Assembly (NCBI GenBank): GCA_025642065.1
Contig: JAODUP010001075.1
Location: forward strand, 186,001 to 250,000
Length of the DNA: 64,000 nt
Source: Paralvinella palmiformis
Lineage: Eukaryota > Annelida > Polychaeta > Terebellida > Alvinellidae
Direction of reading: 5' to 3'
The notes under the pieces were generated by a model. That model was not told where the DNA came from. It made no database searches and worked only from the letters and a program-made list of their open reading frames with translations. A program made the position numbers and the translations under genes. Below are positions 12,544 to 26,630 of this stretch, in pieces. Each line of letters starts with the position of its first letter. Within the stretch, counting starts at the first letter, position 1.

Positions 12544-15500
12544 AATCTAATGCGAGCATACATGTGTACATGCACATACATAAACATCCACTTAACTCTG
12601 TTGGACCTGATGCATTATATAGACAACCACTACTGTGATTGCAGATTCTGTGAAACCCTTCTAAAATATATTCTGACTATTTTGATTGATATTTATAGAA
12701 CTTTATTAAATAGGCCACGTATTATATCCCACTGATTCTTCCATTTTCAGATTAACAATTTTGGAAAATATTATATGTACCGGCTATTTTTAGGTGGGAT
12801 TAAGATTAAAATTTCACTTGAACTTTCTTGTAATCAGGATTCGCAGAAATCGCGAAAACCTTTGAATTTTGACCTTTTATTAAACACATATTTGGATACT
12901 TTTAAGTATTCGCTAGACGGCGCGAAGATTAGATAGTCTAGGTGATAGTTCAAGCAGAGAAATTGAATTTGATTTGTTAACACGCCGGGAAAACCGTAAT
13001 GAGTAAACATGTTTTTTGTTTTGCTATGTTATGCGTCAACCACTGTTTTGCATGATGCACTAGTTCAGTAATCCAGAGTTACTTAATAAACTATTTATGT
13101 GTCAAAGGGGGAAGAGCAAATTTAGGGTGGAATGGCTTCAAATTGCTTAATACAAATAATCGGAATGCCGTAATCCAACTGGCAACAAACGCATGACGCA
13201 AAGCAAATAGAGCATCAGAACAATTAATTTCGGCAAAGAGAGTTGGTTTAATTTGGAACGTAACACCAATAGCGCAACCCACAAGAAAGGCTTGGACACC
13301 AAGCATACTTCCAGTAGCTCCTCAATGAAATGCTAGCTCTACGTAATGATTACTTGCGGATCACGGCCAGTGACGTGTTTCCTTTAAACGTGTTAACACA
13401 TGTTGGCTAGAGAGCGTTCCAGCAGCCTAGTGACTGCGGAGTATGTGGCCAAATGTTAGAAAGTATGTCGCTGCATCAAACAAGGATACATTCCGTTGTC
13501 ACACACAAAGGCTTTTGTAGTTGTATCAGAGGCTAAGATCGATCCTCTGTTTACATTCAGTTTGAACTGTTTCACCTCACCCGCCAAAAATATATTTCGC
13601 CATTCCTTGTCCAGTATTAAACAGATTGCTTATTTTCCCATTTCTTTGCCTAAGACCTACCCCATACTATCAAGCATTTGTTCACCAATCGTGAACTTGT
13701 AGGTGGGATTAGACCCAGCAGCATAACTGAGTTCAATTTGTCTGATACAGCTCTGATGAAGAAACCAGCCAATATTAACATTAGACTCATTGCTGGTGCC
13801 GGGTCATAATATGTGTTGCTGTCGAGCTTCCCATGGCTCACCATTAAAGGAGTTATGAAAACGGACTTTCTCTTTGCATTTTCATCCAGTAAATTCTGCC
13901 AATATCATTTTGACTGATTTAATGTTTAAACGTGAATATTACATTTAAAACAAAATCTTCTACGCGCAGCAATAGTCGAATATCAAACACAGGTGTTGCA
14001 TTTAGGTGTATATAATCTGCGCAAAACACACGGACTTGTCTCGTTTCTTCAAGAGGACGCCAAAGCTCGTAACAGGTTATTAAACACAGCTTTGGCCACA
14101 CACTGCATGCATCAGGGAATCCGATATGGCTTCAGAATGTAACTAAGATATTCGTATTGATCATCTTGTTCAGCCAAACCATTATACCCTTTAACTTATA
14201 TTAAGCTGTTTAATAAAGTCAAGTAGATTTGTATATAAGAGTTTAAACGATGTTATAAACAACTTGTAGTAAATATAACGTAATAAAAAGTATGGTATTT
14301 CATCCCAAATGCACTACAATATTCAAAACAATTATAACCACTAGGTTTCATATTTACATTAAAGTAATCGATAAAGCATTACATCTCGAAACTTTCACGA
14401 GCCATTGGTAGTGTCTACCACTTTCGCCATAGAGTATCATGTGACACCATCTTGGACAAATATGCTATAATGCCACAGCTTTGCTTACAAGCGTAATGAC
14501 CAGTTTATAGACGCATTGCCAGCTTCAGACGAAAGGTTTGACCATGTGAGGGATATCAAGCCCCAGAGTTTTACATACCTTGCATACACGTTCACAGAGT
14601 GTACCAACTGAGAGGCGATAGCTGCAGCAAGTGCAGACATGGATTCAGAGTAGCCACCTGTGCCGCTGACACCCGGCTTCTGGCCAAAGCAAGAGGTGGA
14701 TTGGTGTGTATGTGTTTGTCTTTATATAAGTTAATTGATAAGTAAACACGCTGGGGCTGAATTTGAGTATGTTACCATCCTCCTATCACGTAATTTTGTT
14801 TAATGTAAAATGGTATTTATTGGGACACAGGAGCCAAGTTTATGGGGCTCTCCCTCATGTGGCTGAACATGGATTTGCCGTCATCGGTGTATATTTATAT
14901 AAACGTGTTTAGCCTAATAACTTTTACATTTTTTGTGTGACATTTTACGTATGCACTGATGCCCAGTGGTATTCCTGAAACATTACTATACTGTTGCTCA
15001 TACATACACTTTTTCCATACAATTTCCCCACCAAACTAACGATTATTTGGGTTTAGCGTCACGCTGTGTGTAAAACATGGTTAGAATAGCATCTTCTGTT
15101 GGCCTGTATTATATACAATTGTTCATGCCAAAGACGGTGCAGTAACAAACGTATGGTCTTAAAGTGTTTCCCGCAGAGAAAGGTGTCGCAAGTTGGCTTC
15201 CACTGCAATCTCTTGTTGTTTGAGAACGAATGCAAACTTCACCCAGTGGTAGATTCATTTGCACAATTATAATAATTAAAATAATTACCTGATATTTCCG
15301 GATTCAGAATAGGTGTGCACTCCTAAACAGTGTTACTATGTATGTTATAAATAAACTAATTACAATTGGAATATGAGATAGACTTTGAGAGTATTGTTAC
15401 TCTATTCGTATTACATTCATTTATTTTATGGAAAAGCAACCAAAAACGGTTCTTTAACAATTTAACTAGTAGTAACATCATAATTAGTAAAATTGTTGTA

Positions 15501-15569
15501 ATATGGGTAGTTATATTAGAAGTAGTAGCCGTAATAGTAGTAGGACTATTATTATTACTGTAATTATTA

Positions 15570-15570
<1 letters not shown>
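12544..15570. other. Mixed-composition region without identifiable genes
   Basis: Stretches at about 13080-14110 and 14380-14710 are visibly less AT-rich than their surroundings, and short frames are open on both strands (for example minus 13091-13306, 13650-13844 and 13919-14101; plus 13496-13702). None carries a motif I recognise, and no frame lasts more than about 70 codons. The most economical reading is old transposon DNA or a dead gene fragment. I cannot decide which. Confidence 0.4.
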
Positions 15571-15611
<41 letters not shown>

Positions 15612-15656
15612 AAAATTAGTAGTAGTAAAAGTAGTATAGTAGTAGTAGTAGTAGTA
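15571..15656. repeat. (ATT)n followed by (AGT)n microsatellites
   Basis: A pure ATT run (15571-15610) is separated by a few bases from AGT repeats (15617-15656). Short triplet-like degenerate DNA continues on both sides (15510-15900), including GAC/ACG-rich sequence near 15810-15900. Confidence 0.9.
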
Positions 15657-16213
15657 CTTGTGGTACTAGTAATCATAATAGTGCGGTAGTATTATAGGTA
15701 ACACTGATATTATCAACAGGCAGCACAGTGATGGACAACATCATAATCATTGTCTGGCAAGTATCTTCCCCTCACGTTGTTGTCCTTCTTGTTGCTGTTC
15801 TGATTTACACGACAATAACAGCGACGTCAACAATTACAACGAGAATAACGACGACAGTATCGACACTGACGACGGTAAAGCCGACGATAGGGAAAACGTA
15901 AACAAACTTTCATTATTGTTATCTTTCTATTGTTGTTTTTGTCGTAATTGATAATTGGTTTCTTTGACTTTGATGATGGTTATAAAGAGAGTGACGATTC
16001 AATAAAATCCCTGGTCATTGATCTATTGATTACATCATGTCTTGACTAACGCCTTCTTTGTTTTCGTTTGTCTGTCATGTAAGTTACGATCTACGCTAAA
16101 CCACAATCTCTAATAAGATAGTCATTTCTTTTATAACAAGCCAAGCCGACAAAATAAAATTACCAGAGGAGAAGTATAGTATATTAATGACACCAGTTAT
16201 TAACAGGTATTTA

Positions 16214-16278
<65 letters not shown>

Positions 16279-16675
16279 AACAATTTTTAAAATTTGCTCG
16301 GGACATGAAAGGTAGCTATGTTATGCTGTAGTCATACCAAATGTTTCATATTTTTGCTTATCAAGTCATTCAATAAATTTAAATACAGACATATTGTTTA
16401 AGCTGTTTAATTAAGTGAAGTAGATATGTATATAGTTATTTCAATGGTGCTACGAAAAATATTTGGTTAGTGAATATTATTACTTGCATCGCGAAAGATT
16501 ATTGTTGATGGATGGCCGTCATTACACCAACAAATCAGAGACAACAATGATAAGACGATAAGACACCTGCAAATGATTTCCAGAAGTGTAAAAACAATAA
16601 AATAAATAACAGCACAAACAACAAAACCACCGCAACAATATTAACTAATACCTCTATTATTAAACGAATAACAAA
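15657..16675. other. Spacer with a long TA tract
   Basis: Contains the (TA)n run at 16219-16276. No gene or element was recognised in the rest. Confidence 0.6.
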
Positions 16676-16762
16676 TACTACTACAATCCTACAACTGCAA
16701 CTATCATTACTAATCCTTTTATTACAGCCACTATTAATACTGTTGCTACTACTACTTATATC

Positions 16763-16794
<32 letters not shown>

Positions 16795-16876
16795 TACTAC
16801 TACTACTACTTCTACTACTAATACTACTACTTCCACTACTAGTAATAATAATAATAATAATAATAGTAATAGTAAT
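16676..16876. repeat. (CTA)n then (AAT)n trinucleotide tract
   Basis: Plus strand shows ACTACTACT-type repeats with TTC interruptions up to about 16838, then AAT and AGT units up to about 16876. Ser-rich or Leu-rich frames here are not genes. Confidence 0.9.
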
Positions 16877-17226
16877 ATACCGTTTACCAGTGGAGTTATC
16901 AATCATAAACAAGATTAACGATGTGTAAAAAGTAGGGTTTTTTTCCTGGAAAAAGAGCTGATTACAACATAAAAACAGATAATTATTTCAAATGAAAGTA
17001 TTTTACAAATATTATGACATGATTTATACTAAACATAGTAAAACTTTATATCTACAATAATGATACATTTTTAAAACAAAGTCATTCAAAATACAAGGAC
17101 ACAACATTCAACGACACAACCTATATGAAATGACATTAGTTATTGATGCTTTCCAGCCACCCAGTTACTCCCTAATAGAAACATCGCGCACACCCACTAA
17201 TTCGCTTATTCGTTATCTCTCTCTCG

Positions 17227-17265
<39 letters not shown>

Positions 17266-19224
17266 ATGTCGATCTCTCTTGTTCACTCTCTTATTAACAT
17301 AATTTCTCACTCACTGACTCACTCATACTATCACTCCTACTCTCTCTTCCAGTGTATTAGTTTCTGAATGTGTGTAGTGCTTCTAATCACTGGATTATGT
17401 ATCTGTCCCAAGTTGTAAACTAGTTATCAAATGCATACTAAATATGACTTGATTGGGAACAAAAGGTTTTTCTCATCTGAATTACTTCCACGAATGTAAT
17501 TTAAATTACCTTGTGCGCATTACTGGAGCTTGACGTAACGTGGCATGAAGATGGATGAACTTCCTGCATCAAAGGGAATCTTAACTAAAGACGTGACAGT
17601 CTGTGTCAGCAGTTCTGCATGGAAGTGAAAAACCTCATTCTTGAAAATGAAATTATTTCTGTGATCTGGGATTACTCTAGACGATAACACAGACAAAGCA
17701 AAAGGAAGGTTAATGTAACTGAGATATGGATATTTGTAGTGTTGCTTGTTGACTGTCATTAATTTATTTTTAGAACTATGTAGCCAATTGGTAAAAGAAA
17801 CGTATTTGAACTCATATGACTTAAAATTAAGAACATTTCCGATTATCTATTGTCAATATCACGTCAAGACCACAGCTATGATATATCTGTACCATTAACA
17901 GTGCTGGCGTAACTGTCCAAAAAAGCATTGTGCCTACTTGTAGTGCTGTTATCAAACTAAAAAAAGTCCAGTAACATGGATTTATTGATAAACACAGACT
18001 TTCCTTTCCATATGTTTATCACCTTGTTTCAAAGACCACCGTTGATGCAAACTGTGGTCATCGTTGCTGTTCTACGGACATTTAGCTTTAAGTGAGATAA
18101 TAATCTAAGTTAAGCTGAAAAAGTGTATTCCCTTCCTATATGTCATTTCTGAACGACCCGGATTAGAAGAACCTACAACTGTCCTTTAACTTTAATCAAG
18201 TTCATTTTACCGCATTCAGTAAATAAATTGTCGTAAGTGTCATGATATAGTATACATGCCTATTACAGAGGTATTAATTTACTGAAGCATAATAGGGGCA
18301 TATTAGCTTCTTGTTGAACTTAGTTGTCCTATTGTATCCCTAGCACAAAATTGTATTGGCTTCATCATTACATAAAATACAGATGGACAAACTGGAAGGG
18401 TTATTTCAAATGGTTTAGTTTACTCTTAATTTCCCTTTATGGGCAGCTAATGGGAAGGGAAGTACATTTTTAGCCTAAAAACTATAATTATAGCACTCGT
18501 GTCATTTCGATTTATCAAGGCATATTAAAAACATGGTTATTGTAAGTTTAACCTGATAGTTTTATAAATATTATTGACAATCAAATTTATATAATTAATT
18601 AGGCGTAGAAATTAAATGTTGATCTATCAAAGCTCACAAATGACAACTGTTTAGAAGGATGCGGTTATCGTCGTGGTTGAAAATCCCAACATAATACCCA
18701 ACACACATTTACAAATAGAAACACAGGGAAACACACCTGGACGCATATACACAAAATCTTGCTCAAATACACAATACTCTGTTCATGGTTAGCTTATCAA
18801 CATGCTTACGTACTGATTGACAAACTGGCTGAGAGACTAACTCGCTGACTGACTAACGCATCCTTTAACAGTCTGTGTGCTTGAGTTACTAAAATGCTTA
18901 CTCACAGATTGACTCATCAATGAAAGTCTAGTCAAGAATTGTTATTTTCCAACTCCAAATGAACAGATTAGAAGGTTTATACCAGATATCAATATCAATG
19001 TTATTATATACCGTTCTTTAGTCCGTTTTGTCCCTAATATTTAGTCCGTTTTGTCCACTTACATTCCATAAACATACCAGTTTCTGTGTTGGCATCATGA
19101 AATATGAATAACGTTTTCGAGGGGTTTGTTTCCAAGTCTCTAGACCTTGATGTTTAAAAGTTTAAATATTTAGAGGGTCATAGATAGATAGATACATAGG
19201 TAGATAAATATATATAGATAACTA

Positions 19225-19275
<51 letters not shown>

Positions 19276-20977
19276 TATATATATATGCATAATAAAGTAA
19301 GTGTGTATAAAGATATAGAGAATATATGTCACTTCTAGTGAGATTAATTTATCATGTTGGGCTTCAGGTGTTGTAATTACATCAACAGTCAAGCGAATTT
19401 CAAGAAGCAGAATATCACGGAATGCACCTTTTGCATTTTCGTTCACTCACTCAGTCACTCACTCGCTCATCCTCTCGCTTGTTCGCTCATTTATTTATAA
19501 CCTCATTAAATTTCTCTTTCAGGCCTTCCTTCCAGTACATAAACACTATTATTAAATTATTCATTAACGCGTAAACGAACAATGTGTTTATTAGCTAAAA
19601 CATATGGAATTATGATCAAGAATAAAAAATCATGGCTGTGAGAACTGAGTTGGAAATAGTTATAAGCCGCTTATTTTGTCCATAAGAAGGTAAAAGAAAA
19701 TACATGTCATAGCATACAGAGGAAAACTTGTATCTTTATATTACCTTCTTGGCATTTCTTGATGTTCTTTCAAAATTACTGTATTTGCAATTATTATATA
19801 TATGTAAGATTCATGTCAATTGGAACTGATCAGATATAGTTGGTTTTTAATTAAAATGCTCGATGAAGCTACACATATGGTTTTGTTTGTTCTACACTGG
19901 ATGCGATATATCACGTTGCTTCATATTTTTCGATGGCTTGACATTGATGCTTATTGAAACATGTCATTATATCGTCTTACATGAAAATTAATTCATATCA
20001 ATGTTTATTCTTAGCAAGACTAACATGTAATATTTAAAAGGAAAATGACGATCAATCCCCATCAGTTTAAATTCTGGAATTATTGTAGCCTGTGATATCC
20101 CATCCCTTATAATCCTTCACATTGTACTTAAAGATAGATCGTGTTTAAAGGAATTGGCAAATAAATCTAAATAATAGCATCAAATAAAATTTTTACCTAA
20201 ACGTAGAACAAGAACATCGTACATTTGGCCGTTATAGCCCTTTCAGAACGCCAGAGGAAATGAACTAATTTTTGACTGAATCGAACGTCAACAACATGCT
20301 CGAGAGCAGCCTAATCGTAACAATTTCATCGAAGGTCCTAAAGGACATGACAACAAGGTCGATTACTAAGTGACACATAACACATTATTTGCAATCCTGT
20401 TACAAAAAAAAGGATCAAAACGTTAATTACGGTTGCCAATTTTCTAAAACCGTAAATAATTTATGTTGTCCAAAAATATGTCACATTCACACATTATAGA
20501 GAACATTAAAAAAATTAATCTCGGAAGCCACACTATTGACATGATGCAATATTGCAATAAAAACAAATGATGAAAAAAGTTTAATTAAATATTAGCATGA
20601 ACTAAATATACAATATACCAGTTCAACTTTACAAAACCTTTAAAGATTGTGCTGTGTTTGAAGTCTCGTGGGTACTTATTTCACTAATTCAGCCGAGTTT
20701 TATTCACAACAACCCTAGTGGCATTTCAGTGTTACTTTGTAGAATCAACTACCAGAATCTACACTTATATGTTGTCCTTGAAAGCTACTTCTGACGTGAG
20801 TTATTCCAGATATATATAAAGTTATCCTACATATATATAGCCAAGTGACACTATTACTAATATTAATACTAATTTAGTATCACTGTAATGATACCACATA
20901 TTCAAAGAGCTTAGTGATATACACGTATCATAGTTATGTTCCTACCTATGATTTTTTAATTTAATTTAATTTAGTTT
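16877..20977. other. AT-rich DNA with minor simple repeats
   Basis: Holds a CT microsatellite (17217-17265) and an interrupted TA tract (19230-19286). A minus-strand open frame at 17520-17759 (79 codons) has no recognisable motif. No gene is assigned. Confidence 0.55.
19017..19056 (+). repeat. 17-bp direct duplication
   Basis: TTTAGTCCGTTTTGTCC occurs twice (19017-19033 and 19040-19056), separated by six bases. It is a small local duplication. Confidence 0.85.
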
Positions 20978-21320
20978 TTGCAAAATAGAAACACATACAT
21001 GCACAAGCACATACACACATGCACACACATACTGCACGTTCGCACATGCACAGAGTATATAAATATATTGTATTGTTTTTATCGGATATTAGAGAGAACA
21101 GTTAATCTATTTATCAATGTTTTTATTTCCTCTCACCTCCACGACAGTAATGCTAGTAAATATTCATCCTATTATAAACAATAAACAAAATGCTCGAATG
21201 ATAAACAACAACAATTTTATATTAAGGTTATGGCAGACATAGGTATAGCTGGAATGAGCCCATACGCTCGAGAGAGAGAGAGAGGGGGGAGATGGAGAGA
21301 GGGAGGGAGAGAGAGGGAGG
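20978..21320. repeat. Short CA-rich and GA-rich simple repeats
   Basis: Imperfect CA/CATA repeats at about 20990-21045 and impure GA repeats at about 21270-21320, with unassigned DNA between. Confidence 0.8.
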
Positions 21321-22377
21321 TGATTTATTATTTTAGCGTTTAACAGTTATTGTTGATTAATTAAATATGCAGGAAATGTGCCATGCAGTTATAAAGGACT
21401 ATCTTTATCAATTATTTATCAATACTGGCATAATTCATAGAAGTACACATGTGTTGGGTTTATTGATTTGGAGGTACGCAAATCATTATGGGATGTATCA
21501 AAATCGTAAATCAAAATCGTAGTTTGTTATTTAAAATAGTAAATGGTATATTTGAGATACCAATAGCTTAATGTTTTATTTGTTATTTTAAAGTGATGAA
21601 ATTATACTGGTATATACTAATTTAACAGGAAATTATATATTGAGCAATCATATAATTAATAACTCTTCATTATTAATACGCTAATTTAAAACTTAGATAG
21701 CTGCATTGTTCTATGTATAAATTACAGATAGCAACGATCTTGTTAGAATTAATGGCATGAAGATAATCTTGGAAATAACTAGCAATTAATTGATTAATAA
21801 TGTGTCTAAAGAAAACGATAAGTTTTTATGAAATATTTACTTTAAGAAATCTATTGTTTGATTTGTTCCCGTGCTGGAGCTTTATTTCAGTACTGTTATT
21901 TATATACGATTGATGATTAATGTGCGTGTTAAGTTGTAAGTATACTTTTTCCCAGTGCACCATTCATCCTTTGGGACATACCTGTGGCTATATAATAACA
22001 ACACGAGCTACTGCCGTGGTGTTTTAGTGTCATGTAGTAGCTACCTTTCCAGGTGCATACCATCCACTGTCCAGTTGGATTTCTTTTTTTGGGTCACATA
22101 TCTCATTAAAAACTATATCCCGGTATAGCATAGCTCGGATAACTTATCAGATAAACAAATCAGCAATTACTCTTCTAATATCCAAAGTTCATTGCCCATT
22201 AAACTGTCATCGAATTTGATACAGCGTAATGCAATAAGGCTGGCTAATTATTTATGTTAAGCATTATATAACCTAAGTTAGTAGTCTTTAATCTTAGTTG
22301 GCGGATGCAATTGAAATAAGAAAGAATCAAGAGAAGAAAAAAGGTAACTTTAATCAGAGCAACAACGTGATTAATAA
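21321..22377. other. AT-rich spacer, nothing recognised
   Basis: No open frame, repeat or RNA-like structure that I could support. Confidence 0.5.
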
Positions 22378-22382
22378 TAATA

Positions 22383-22419
<37 letters not shown>

Positions 22420-22885
22420 TATATTTAATAAAGCGCCCTTACTGGCAAGATACATTCAAAGGCGCTATACAAATAATATGCAATATAATAATACAAAAAA
22501 GGTGTATCCTGTACGTGATTTAAATAATTATAAATACTTATCTGCGAAAGCGAACTTGAACAGGTGTGTTATTAGAACACGTAAAACAATTTCAAGAGAC
22601 GACGCATTTCTAATATCCACCGGCAACCTATTAAACAAAGTGGGGGCTGCAACACTAAACACACATTCACCATATGATTTGAGGCGCCTGCAATGGTATC
22701 TGACTGGATGACCTGAGTTTTCGGGATGACTTACTAACGGACAGCAGTTCATATAGCTATTTTGGTGCCATTTCATTAATAAATTTATAAGTTATTTATA
22801 AAATCTTGAAAATGGATACGCTATCTATCAATGTAGTTTTTTGAAGAATTGGGGTGATATGATAATATTTTTGAGTATTTGTTGC

Positions 22886-22886
<1 letters not shown>
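22378..22886 (-). mobile_element. LINE-A copy 1: 5'-truncated CR1/L2-like non-LTR retrotransposon, 3' end only
   Basis: Read on the minus strand this encodes the C-terminal end of a CR1/L2-type polyprotein. Recognisable phrases are HITPILQK, INEMAP, SSRKLRSSSQI, then ECVFSVAAPTLFNRLP and ITHLFKFAFADKYL. In this class the motif A-x-LWN-x-LP lies just after the reverse transcriptase. The 3' UTR has the paired elements GCGCCTT and AAGGGCGC, and the copy ends in an AAT/ATT triplet tail (22378-22420 on the plus strand). The 5' end stops at an (ATT)n tract. In-frame stops show that it is dead. Its relatives are at 23455, 47711 and 63290. Confidence 0.85.
22528..22776 (-). pseudogene. LINE-A polyprotein C-terminal fragment
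   Basis: An 82-codon open stretch inside LINE-A copy 1. It carries FSVAAPTLFNRLPVDIRNAS and ITHLFKFAF, which match the consensus C-terminus of CR1/L2-like polyproteins as I know the family. There is no reverse-transcriptase catalytic motif in the fragment, so it cannot be functional. Confidence 0.75.

Positions 22887-22932
<46 letters not shown>
22886..22932. repeat. (ATT)n microsatellite abutting the LINE-A 5' truncation
   Basis: About 15 pure ATT units beginning where the LINE-A homology stops. Confidence 0.9.
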
Positions 22933-22935
<3 letters not shown>

Positions 22936-23454
22936 TGGAATGTATGGATACACATTTAATCACTAGTTAATCACTATATTCAGCATTAGTTTAGCAATTT
23001 TACTATTTGAGATCAGCATTGCTCATGTATATGGCAATTTTCTCCTAAGATACCGTTTTTATTGAAATAGAAACAGTTTCAATAACGGTATTGATGGCTA
23101 TACATTTGTTCTGATTAGAACCCAGGCTAAAAACATATATATTGTGTTTATGTAGAAGAAACCCAACTTGTCTTCATGTCAACAATATTCAAACAATCGA
23201 TAAGACTTCATAGTATTCAAAATGTAAACATTTCTCTCAAACGTTTACTATTTTCTCTATATGTTATAGGTATACATTGATCCGTTATTGATATTTATTG
23301 TGAATACCCCTGGGTAATATTAAAACGATGGTTTCCCCACTAATATTAGAACACTAACACCGGGAGAATTAGGTAGCGTACTGGTTTGCGGCCATTCAAT
23401 TATGGATTTAAAACTCCGTGCTATTTGGCGATTATGACAGTAATATATTAATGC
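22933..23454. other. Spacer between two LINE-A fragments
   Basis: AT-rich DNA without a recognised feature. It separates the inverted LINE-A fragments on either side. Confidence 0.5.
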
Positions 23455-23757
23455 AGGTGCCAGTGTCTCGGCTCAAGTCATATGGTGATTGTACGTTTAG
23501 TGTTGCAGCCCCCCACTTTGTGGAATAGGTTGCCAGCAAATATTAGAAATGCGTCGTATCTTGAAAATTTTAAATCTCTTCTAAAAACACACCTATATAA
23601 GGTCGCTTTCACAGATAAATAATTATTATCTTTTAAATCATTACAGGGTTTTTACAGACAAATTATTTGGGGTATTATTATATTACATATTATTTGTACA
23701 GCGCCTTTTAATAGCTCCTGCTAGTAAGGGCTCTTTATTAATTATACATTATTATGA
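23455..23757 (+). mobile_element. LINE-A copy 2: short 3' fragment
   Basis: Starts within the segment encoding VPVSRLKSYG and runs through FSVAAPHFVE (frameshifted relative to the family by one C in a run of Cs), LENFKSLLKTHLYKVAFTDK and the 3' UTR with GCGCC and AAGGGC pairing elements. Aligns by eye with copy 1 in the opposite orientation. It is 5'-truncated, as is typical of incomplete target-primed reverse transcription. Confidence 0.85.
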
Positions 23758-25903
23758 TATACGTATTTACTCATTTATAGTTATATGAAGTCATATCGCA
23801 CTAATTATTATTAATAGCTATTAACTCAAATTATAACCATATCGGGAAATGCATATTTCCTTGCCTAATGCGAACCATAACAATCGTAACCCTACCATCT
23901 ACATATTGTAGACACAATTATGCGTAATAGTATTTGGTGATAATTATATCTGAAACGTTTGTTGCCATTAGTCTCGTCAATCTCCGTTCATTTTGCTTTA
24001 TCAGCTGATGAAATGACATGAAAACATACACCTTTGCTTGAAAAATACTATGCTCGTGGAAATTCAATTTAGTTAGCCAGCTGAGTGTTATCCTGGTTAG
24101 GCTCAGAACTAGTTAATATATTCAATCCAGACTAATATAGCGAACCTGGAAATCAACAAGCCAACAAGCACTAATAATAAGACACCCAACAAACCCTCAG
24201 TCATACTAATAAGCCAAACGCTAATAAAGATACAATCCTTTCTTATTTGAGTCATACAAATATAATCCAGGGAATGAACAATCAGTAGGCTGATACTGGA
24301 ACACCAGTATTACAGCAATGTGGTAAACTTATAAATGTGCGAATTCGAGTCCCAGTATAACAAGTGTCTGCGGAGTGTATAATGTAATCAGCTATCATTT
24401 GATAGGCACATTGGCATCAACCACATGATAGTAATGCTAATCGTCCATTGTATAGTCAGTTATTTATCGTGTTCTCATTGTTTTAGTACACATGGAAATA
24501 ACAAGGTTATTGCTCAGTACAACGGTCAGTACCATCAATAAATAGTATCAAAAGTAAATATACGGATACTGTAAACGATATTGTTGGGATTGCATACTAA
24601 TGATTGACGAATAGATGAGGTATTGAGAATAAAAATGTATTTTTGTGATTTGCTTTGAAAACTTAATATATATCACATGATTAATATTGGCTAATTATGT
24701 ATTAACATATATGGAAATTCCCAATGACTGTAATCGAAATTCAAACTTTGCATAGTTATGCGCATGAATTGTGTTTTGTATCGATAAAACCGCTTTCATT
24801 AATCTACTGCTGAATATGATCAGTTGATGAATTTGCTATTCATGAAAACCATTTGTAAAACAGAAATATTTTCAAACGTTAGACCAAATACCAATGGCGT
24901 TTCCTTGAATAAAAATTACTTTTAGCATTAGTAATGCTTTTCTTTCGTTAACCGAGAAAGGTGTGTTTGTTGGTTATGGCTAGTTTGCTAGTGTTGCTTA
25001 TTACGTGAGTTGTTTAATTATGGGATATATAACTGAAATACCTCAACCCTTTCTAACAAGCACTTGTATGAGCTGGATTTGTATCCACAACCTTGGGGTA
25101 TGTTGCCAAGTACTCTAATCCTGAACACCTGTATGTTTATGTTACCAGTAGAAATAAGAAACATTACGCAAAAACAGATGACTATACAGTGCCCAGCATG
25201 AAATAGATAATTTAATTAAATTCTTATCATAATGTAAATTATAACATCAAGTAAATTACTTTACATATAATGCATGCTATGAATCAAACCTTATTAATTA
25301 TTGAATGCTTTTATTTCACTACTTGCTGTTCCGTATCAGTAGTTTGTTCCCCTTTTTATTTATCATATTTCAGTTTTAGTGTTAATGGCAAAAGCTTTCT
25401 TTACTTATTAGCATTACATTGTATCAGAATAAAATATACTTTACCTCATAAGATACAATTAACTTACACATTTACTCTGAAAATCCAGTACGAACATGGA
25501 ACAAAATGTCGCCATGGAACTTCCAGAATGTTTATATTCAGCTAGTCAAACCACGTGGTGTACAAAAGGTGACTTTGTAAGTAACCAGTAACTCAGCGTT
25601 TACCACTAATAAAGTTGTGTATCAAAACCTGAAGGTTAGATTCGTAGGCATACATATATAAATAATACGAAAGTATTATTGAATAAAAGATGGTTTTAAT
25701 AGCGATTATAAAAAGAAAACTGTTATTGAAACATAATCTTTAAACAAATTACAATAAGAGACAAAACCTAGAAGGCAAGTCCCAAAACAATAATTGTCTA
25801 AACTGTGGAACATTATTAACACAATCCACAATCGGGCACACACCTGATTAATCCAATTTCACAACACTTGTTTGTATTCCTCATACATACATTCCCATTT
25901 TCA
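23758..25903. other. AT-rich DNA, no gene recognised
   Basis: About 2.1 kb with no microsatellite of note. A plus-strand open frame at 25270-25545 (91 codons) is rich in Phe, Ser, Tyr and Leu and has no motif I can name. Confidence 0.5.
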
Positions 25904-26048
25904 CACACCGACCCCCCCCACACACACACACATTTACACACACACACACACACACACAAACACACACACCATTATACACACACAACACACAACACACACA
26001 GGGACACACGAACACACACAACACACACACACACACACATATATATAC
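25904..26048. repeat. (CA)n microsatellite with a short C-run
   Basis: A run of Cs near 25911-25919 precedes CA repeats with AA, TT and GG interruptions. The tract ends in a short TATATA. Confidence 0.9.
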
Positions 26049-26349
26049 ACGCAGATGTACCCACATAAGTGCTACAACCAACTTGCTGTCATTCACCAAT
26101 ACTATGTGGAGTAAACCTTTATTAAATACAATTATCTAATAGTGAAACCAATGCCCATATTGCATAGTTTAGTGGTTTAGCCTATTCGTATTTAATTTCA
26201 AGTATAACGAGGATCACATAAATATTAACTTGCTAATGGCAAAAGTTTCCTGTTTAACCCCCAAACTTGAATAATAAACAGGGTACAATTTATCATTTCT
26301 CTGATAGAAATACTTTAGGGAAAATTAAATGACCAAATATATTTAGTAG

Positions 26350-26352
<3 letters not shown>

Positions 26353-26388
<36 letters not shown>
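26353..26388. repeat. (TA)n tract on the 5' side of SINE copy 1
   Basis: Pure alternating AT that runs directly into the first G of the SINE head. Confidence 0.95.
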
Positions 26389-26390
<2 letters not shown>

Positions 26391-26576
26391 GGGGCGCCTC
26401 CGCGGTATAGCGGTAGCGTTTTGGACCACTTATTACTACCATCCATGTTTGAATCTCGCAGTGGACATATCCAAAGGGTGTTTCATCTTTGAATCCGTTT
26501 CATTAATTTTGGATGCCGCTAGGCCCTTTTAGCCTACCAATTGCATAAAAGTGGCCGTTAAACACCAATCATCATC

Positions 26577-26577
<1 letters not shown>
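26389..26577 (+). mobile_element. SINE copy 1: tRNA-derived short interspersed element
   Basis: The 5' head has a tRNA-like RNA polymerase III promoter. The A-box region GCGGTATAGCGGTAGCG is near 26402 and a B-box-like GTTTGAATCTC, with one change from the consensus GTTCGAATCC, is near 26448. The body continues with GTTTCATCTTTGA and AGCCTACC and ends GTTAAACACCAATCATCATC, a short (ATC)n tail. Four other copies in the window (44900, 50093, 56900, 62602) share the same order. This copy has TA microsatellite on both sides, so a target-site duplication cannot be delimited. Confidence 0.88.

Positions 26578-26579
<2 letters not shown>

Positions 26580-26630
<51 letters not shown>

Noticed and set aside
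13091..14101. A multi-exon gene on the minus strand
   Set aside because: Base composition is less AT-rich, but the frames are short, lack motifs and no convincing splice pattern joins them.
26389..26470. Genuine tRNA gene at the SINE head
   Set aside because: The head has A- and B-box-like sequences, but the element continues into a SINE body and tail, and similar heads occur at four other sites. A functional cloverleaf was not supported.
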